A DNA stretch of 64,000 nt from Thamnaconus septentrionalis (Eukaryota; Chordata; Actinopteri; Tetraodontiformes; Monacanthidae), in the NCBI GenBank assembly GCA_009823395.1, contig CM020501.1, forward strand, positions 22,755,861-22,819,860, written 5' to 3'. Under the pieces are notes generated by a model that was not told the origin of the DNA, did no database searches, and saw nothing but the letters and a program-made list of their open reading frames with translations. The position numbers and the translations under genes are program-made. The first letter of the stretch is position 1, and each line of letters starts with the position of its first letter. Of the stretch, positions 57,617 to 64,000 are shown piece after piece.

Positions 57617-60600
57617 ATGCCTCTGGTGAAGCGGATCATCGAGCCTCGCTTCCTGTGCCGCGGGGCCCTGCCTGATGGGGTCGCCAGTGAGCTGGAGTGC
57701 GTCACCAACAGCACCCTGGCAGCCGTCATGAAGCAGCTGGGCGGCCTGAGTGAGTTTTGGTTTCCAGTTTTCCAGTCTTGTCGAGGTGTCGTGTCAATGT
57801 CATGCGGTCTGGTGCAGCGCCCGCTGCTGGCTGACAAGTGGTACTGCGTCCCCCCCTCCCCCCTGCAGGCCGGCACGCTGAGGACATCTTCAGCGAGCTG
57901 TTCATTGAGGCCAACAGCTTCTCGGCGAGGATGAGCAGCCTGCAGGAGCGCGTCGACCTTCTGGCCGTCAAGGTCACACAGCTGGACTCCACCGTGGAGG
58001 AAGGTAGGCTCCGCCCACCATCAGCTGACTAGGTTCTCCCACCGCCGAAGCCACTGACTGCTTGACAGAGGGTGCCAGAGCAGGAGCAGATGGATGGAGT
58101 GTTTCTGGCACTAACCCACAGTATTTACTTCTTTATTGAAACAACTCTTAAATAAATAGCTATTTTATGACTCATTTACTATTGAATATAATTTCTAAAA
58201 GTTCGGTGCGCCGGATTAAAAAGCTTAACGGGCAACATATGGCCCCCAGGGCGTTGTTTGTCCATGGCTGCCATAGAGAATCACACTTACACACTCCTTC
58301 ATATAGGTGACCTAGTCAAGCAAAACGTAGTTTCTGGAGCATTAAAACTCACAATTAAAAGTAGGAGACTAAGGCCACTGATACTGTCAAGACATACAAC
58401 ATTAGATTTTAAGATCAAATTCTTGTCCAAATTGGTCCAATAAGCTGCGCATTGTCACCGATTCGTACGAGAGACCAACAAGATGATAGCAAAACAAACA
58501 ATTGAACTATCAAGCTACTAAACATTTTAAACTCAACCTAACTAAAGAGGCCTTTCGAAGGAGAGGCACAACATCGTCAAGATTGCAAGAACAAGTCCAG
58601 TTGCCCCAACCTAATCCTTCAACTTTAAGATGACTGAGAACCTCCACCGACACATTAGGCCTTGCTGGCCCTGACGGCCCACCACTGTCTCCAGTGTCCC
58701 TGCAGGATATCAACATGAGAAAAGCCTTCAGGAGCAGTACCATCCAGGACCAGCAGGTGGTGTCGCGGAGCTCCATCCTCAACCCTGTGCTGGAGATGTA
58801 CCAGCGCTGCGACAAGCCACCGCCCCTCAACATCCTGACACCCTACAGGTATACGGGTGGACACTACCTCCACCGTGGTCGGTGCCTCTGATTGGACCAC
58901 CACCACCACGTGACCTGTGTGTGTGTGTGTGTGTGTGCACAGAGATGACAAGAAGGATGGTCTGAAGTTCTACACTGACCCATCGTACTTCTTCAGTCTG
59001 TGGAAGGAGAAGATGCTGCAGGCCACTGAGAACAAACGCAAAGAGAAGAGACGGCAGAAGGTCCCGGCCCCTGGCCCCACCTCCTCTCACCCCCCGACCC
59101 TCGTCATCCCCCTCACCCCTGCCAACCCCCTGAACCACCTCCTCAAGGTTGTTGTGTTTTTGTTCTTTTCTTTCTTTGTCCTCCTCACAGGAGCAGAAGC
59201 ACGTGGAGGAGTCTTCAGGACGGGAGGTGAAGAAGGTGAGTTCCACTTCCTGTTTCTGTGACTGCAGTTCTTTTTTTTTTCTTTTTTCTCTTAATGGCGA
59301 CTTTCTGCTTCCTGCCGAAGGTTCGAAAGGCTCGCAACAGGCGTCAGGAGTGGAGCCTGATGGCGTACGACAAGGAGCTGCGGCCGGACGCCCGCGTGAC
59401 GCCGTCGCCGTACCAGACCTCCGATGGCTCCGTGTCACCTGACAGGTAGCGGCGCCTTGCCCGGCAACCTTCCCTACCCCCACCTCCCACCTTCCGAGTA
59501 AAGCCACTGCAATACGCTCACTGCAACCTGTCACAGTGACCGATGGCCTTCAGATTTTTCTTGACTGTTACAAAAACAAAGTCAACAACGGAAAAATATT
59601 TGGTTGACGTGACCTCTGGTTCCACGTGCCGCCCGCTAGGTCGGTAATGTCCGACGACTCGTCACACCACCACGACGCCCAGGGGCATGATGGGAAGGAG
59701 CACGTGGCCCTGGCAGCAGGTGGGACTGGTCAGACCCAGTCCCTGGACAGAGCCCTGCGGCCCGCCTCCTCCGCCGTCACCGCGGCAACAACCAGGCAGC
59801 ACTCACTGGGCCGCAACCAGCCGCATCACCACCATCAGCCCGGCCCGGCCGGCTCGGCCAATCAGAACGCAGCTCGGACTGTCCCCGTCAAGGAAGCCAG
59901 GTAACACGCGTGAACACAGACACACACACACACGCCATACGCATACGGTATATACGGTATGTACTCTCTATACATACCATATATAGAGGGTATACGTGGG
60001 TATACCACATAAACCCTGCACTACACCACTGCACACACTCACACTCACACACACGCATGCATGTATCTCTGACCTCTGACCTCTTTCCCTCCTCAGCGAG
60101 CATCAGATACCGCCCGCCCCTCCACCCCCTCCTCCTCTGATGCCGTCAGCCTTCTACAGTAACTCCTCCCACAAGGCTGCGGCAGCTGCGCCCCTGCACC
60201 CTGCGGCTGCTCCCAGTAACCAGGGTAACGGTTGATTTTCCCAATTTGGCTGTTTTTCTTTTTTTTGTTTTGGTTTTGATAATGTCAAACTAACCACGAG
60301 GCTAGCATGGGGATGGGATGGGATGGGGACAATGGTGCTGTTCTGCAGCCGTCCACCAGGGGGCTGACAGCTATTCAGGGATCACATCATGTCATATTAC
60401 AGTGGTTCTCAACTGGTGGAGTCTTTATTCCACAGCGCTCAAATTTATTCTACAAAAATAAAAACGCTAGCCTGCTTTCTATCAAGTCTCGGAAATAAAT
60501 TATCAAAATTATTGAGTTGAATTGCGCACCCAGCACCTACAGCACTTGGCACTTGGCGAGACACTTACCAAGTGCCCTGCTATTAATTTTTTTTAAATTA

Positions 60601-62138
60601 CTGACTGTTTCTCAAATGTGGGGTTGGGGGCCGGAGGGTGGGGGGTGATAACCTGTATGTGTTTGGGAAGAGGCGGGTGGATTTTCTTTATTCTTATTTT
60701 ACTTTAATTGTTGTCAAGCACCTTGGGTTGCATTTTTTGTATGAAAGGTGCTATACAAATAAAATTTGATTTGATTAGATTAGATCCTGCAAAACAAATG
60801 CCCAACATAAATACATACATTTTAAAATAAACTCCCCATGAAGCTGCGACCCAATCAAAACAGCTTTGCAACCCACTTTCGGGTTGCAACCCACCAGTTG
60901 AGAAACGCCATCCTATTATATCATATTATCATTATTGTGGGCGTGTCCCCAAAACACACAATTATTAGCATGTTGTTTTTGTCTTTCACCTCCAGGGGGC
61001 GCAGCGAACCCCTCTCAACCCTACAGTCCATCCCCTCCGCCACCTCCTCCAGCGAACTACATCCCCTCTGCCTCCCAGCCCGGAGGCCAGGCCCCACCCC
61101 TCTCCACTGCTGCCCCTATGCTGCCCCCAGTGGCTGATGGCAGGAAGGTGCCCGGAGGCCCGAACATGCCGATGAACGACGCCCGCAGTGACCTGCTGGC
61201 GGCGATACGCAGAGGTCAAATCACCCCATTCTTATGGATGCTGTGTACTTTGCTGTATATAATTATCTATTATTTCTTGTCGGGCCCACCTAAAATAGTT
61301 CATTGTAATAGTGGTTATACTTAAAAGTATAGAATAAAGTATATAAGAATAAACAAAGGGGGTGGTTTAGGAAACAAATTAGTTCTCCTTGTGACAGCAC
61401 CACCCAGCGAGAGTAATGCAGCACACAGGAAGTGCACTTCATCGTGGGAACTAGCTCACAGCTAGCATAAGCACGCAGCAGCAAGTGTTACAATACAGTT
61501 TTTACATTTTCACACCTAAAACAGTCAGACATTAGTGAGACATGTTGTCCGAAACAGATTCTCATCTCACTTCAATCTGTTTTGATGTGTGAATTTCAAA
61601 GACTTGCTGACAATTGTAACTACGGACTGGAAATTTGCATTTGATGCTGGCAATAGTATCAACTTTTCTGTGTTGTTGTGGACAATCACAATTTAACCAT
61701 CATGCATTCTGTCTGCAGGATAAAATAACAGAAAATATTGCTATAGGTGTGAAGTAAAATAGAAATAAAAAGTAGAATGACTGTGCTGAATAATTCATGT
61801 GCTATACCACACAAAAGAAACCACTAAAATATGTTTAGGATGGAAAATGTTAATTTTGTTCAAGCGGCCCTGAAACAGCGATTATGAGACGGCTCATCTG
61901 CAAGCTGCTTTCAAGGCTGAGGGCTGGAGGCTAACTGGCTAAAGCTAACGGCCATTTGTGGTTGTGGTCTGCAGGGATCCAGCTGAGGAAGGTTCAGGAG
62001 CAGCGCGAGCAGGAAGAGGCCAAGAAACGGGAGCCCACAGGAAATGATGTGGCCACCATCTTGTCACGACGCATCGCTGTGGAGTACAGCGACTCAGAGG
62101 AGGAGTCGGAACCTGAGGACCAGGATTGGTCTGACTGA
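57617..62138 (+). CDS. WASF3 (WAVE3), actin-nucleation promoting factor
   Basis: Ten coding exons: 57617-57749, 57869-58003, 58695-58848, 58943-59060, 59191-59235, 59321-59445, 59640-59900, 60097-60224, 60996-61214, 61975-62138; 493 residues (human WASF3 about 502). WAVE proteins link Rac to the Arp2/3 complex inside the WAVE regulatory complex at the leading edge. Seen: N-terminal WAVE homology region ([38 protein letters not shown], about 1-170); the basic stretch [12 protein letters not shown] (196-207); a His/Pro-rich middle; proline runs (PPPPPPL near 340, PSPPPPPPA near 380); the WH2 motif [13 protein letters not shown] (about 428-440) continuing IQLRKVQEQ; and the acidic C-terminus ending [16 protein letters not shown] and AYDKELRPD are specific to WASF3. 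The intron 4 donor GTCCCG is weak. Fish can have two wasf3 copies. Confidence 0.94.
58060..58265 (+). repeat. Partial hAT-like repeat in wasf3 intron 2
   Basis: Shares TTTACTTCTTTATTGAAACAACTCTTAA-type words and the GGCAACATATGGCCCCCAG end with the 19311 and 55552 elements. The left part is degenerate. Confidence 0.55.
60400..60920 (+). mobile_element. hAT-like element with CAGTGGTTCTCAA end (wasf3 intron 8)
   Basis: Starts CAGTGGTTCTCAACTGGTGG, a terminal sequence typical of Charlie-type hAT elements; near the right end is CCACCAGTTGAGAAACGCC. The 8-base word TCATATTA flanks it (60392-60399 and 60921-60928), although about seven bases separate the recognisable right repeat from the flank. 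An internal AATAAA-rich tail (ACAAATAAAATTTGATTTGATT) is visible near 60755. Confidence 0.7.

Positions 62139-64000
<1,862 letters not shown>

Noticed and set aside
57617..62138. Assignment to WASF1 or WASF2
   Set aside because: Those lack the [12 protein letters not shown] and AYDKELRPD stretch present here, which fits WASF3.

Overview
The window is vertebrate, almost certainly teleost (ray-finned fish) nuclear DNA. It has intron-split genes with GT-AG splice sites, a two-pore channel 3 gene (TPC3), an Opn5-group non-visual opsin, a C2H2 zinc-finger cluster with a short coiled-coil first exon typical of fish, very dense (CA)n/(TA)n microsatellites, and many short non-autonomous DNA transposons, several with 8-bp target duplications.

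Layout, left to right: 1-5.5 kb, no recognisable gene (repeats and a CpG-rich stretch). 5.55-14.57 kb, minus: tpcn3, 19 coding exons, one of its introns a minor-class AT-AC intron and its last exon carrying an apparent 1-nt frameshift. 16.8-18.0 kb, minus: pgap4 (formerly tmem246), single coding exon. 18-24.6 kb: repeats, a CpG-rich candidate promoter and one unidentified candidate exon. 24.6-26.4 kb, plus: mal, four coding exons. 29.4-36.4 kb, plus: a Na+/Ca2+ exchanger of the SLC8A family, ten coding exons including small cassettes equivalent to NCX1 exons A, C, D, E and F. 37.2-50.5 kb, minus: a zinc-finger cluster with one apparently intact 12-finger gene and three decayed relatives, two of them broken by transposon insertions. 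51.4-54.7 kb, plus: Opn5-group opsin, six exons. 57.6-62.1 kb, plus: wasf3, ten coding exons. 63.05 kb to the end, plus: eola1 (ASCH domain), cut off by the window edge.

The genes do not form a pathway: an endolysosomal/plasma-membrane cation channel, a Golgi GPI-modifying glycosyltransferase, a raft tetraspan protein, an ion exchanger, DNA-binding factors, a photoreceptor GPCR and an actin regulator lie side by side. The structure that stands out is gene architecture and decay: the U12-type intron, the exchanger's microexon cassette array, and birth-and-death of the zinc-finger genes with non-autonomous hAT-like insertions. I saw no system that I would call new. All coordinates come from reading the sequence by eye; gene identities rest on remembered family sequences, not database searches.
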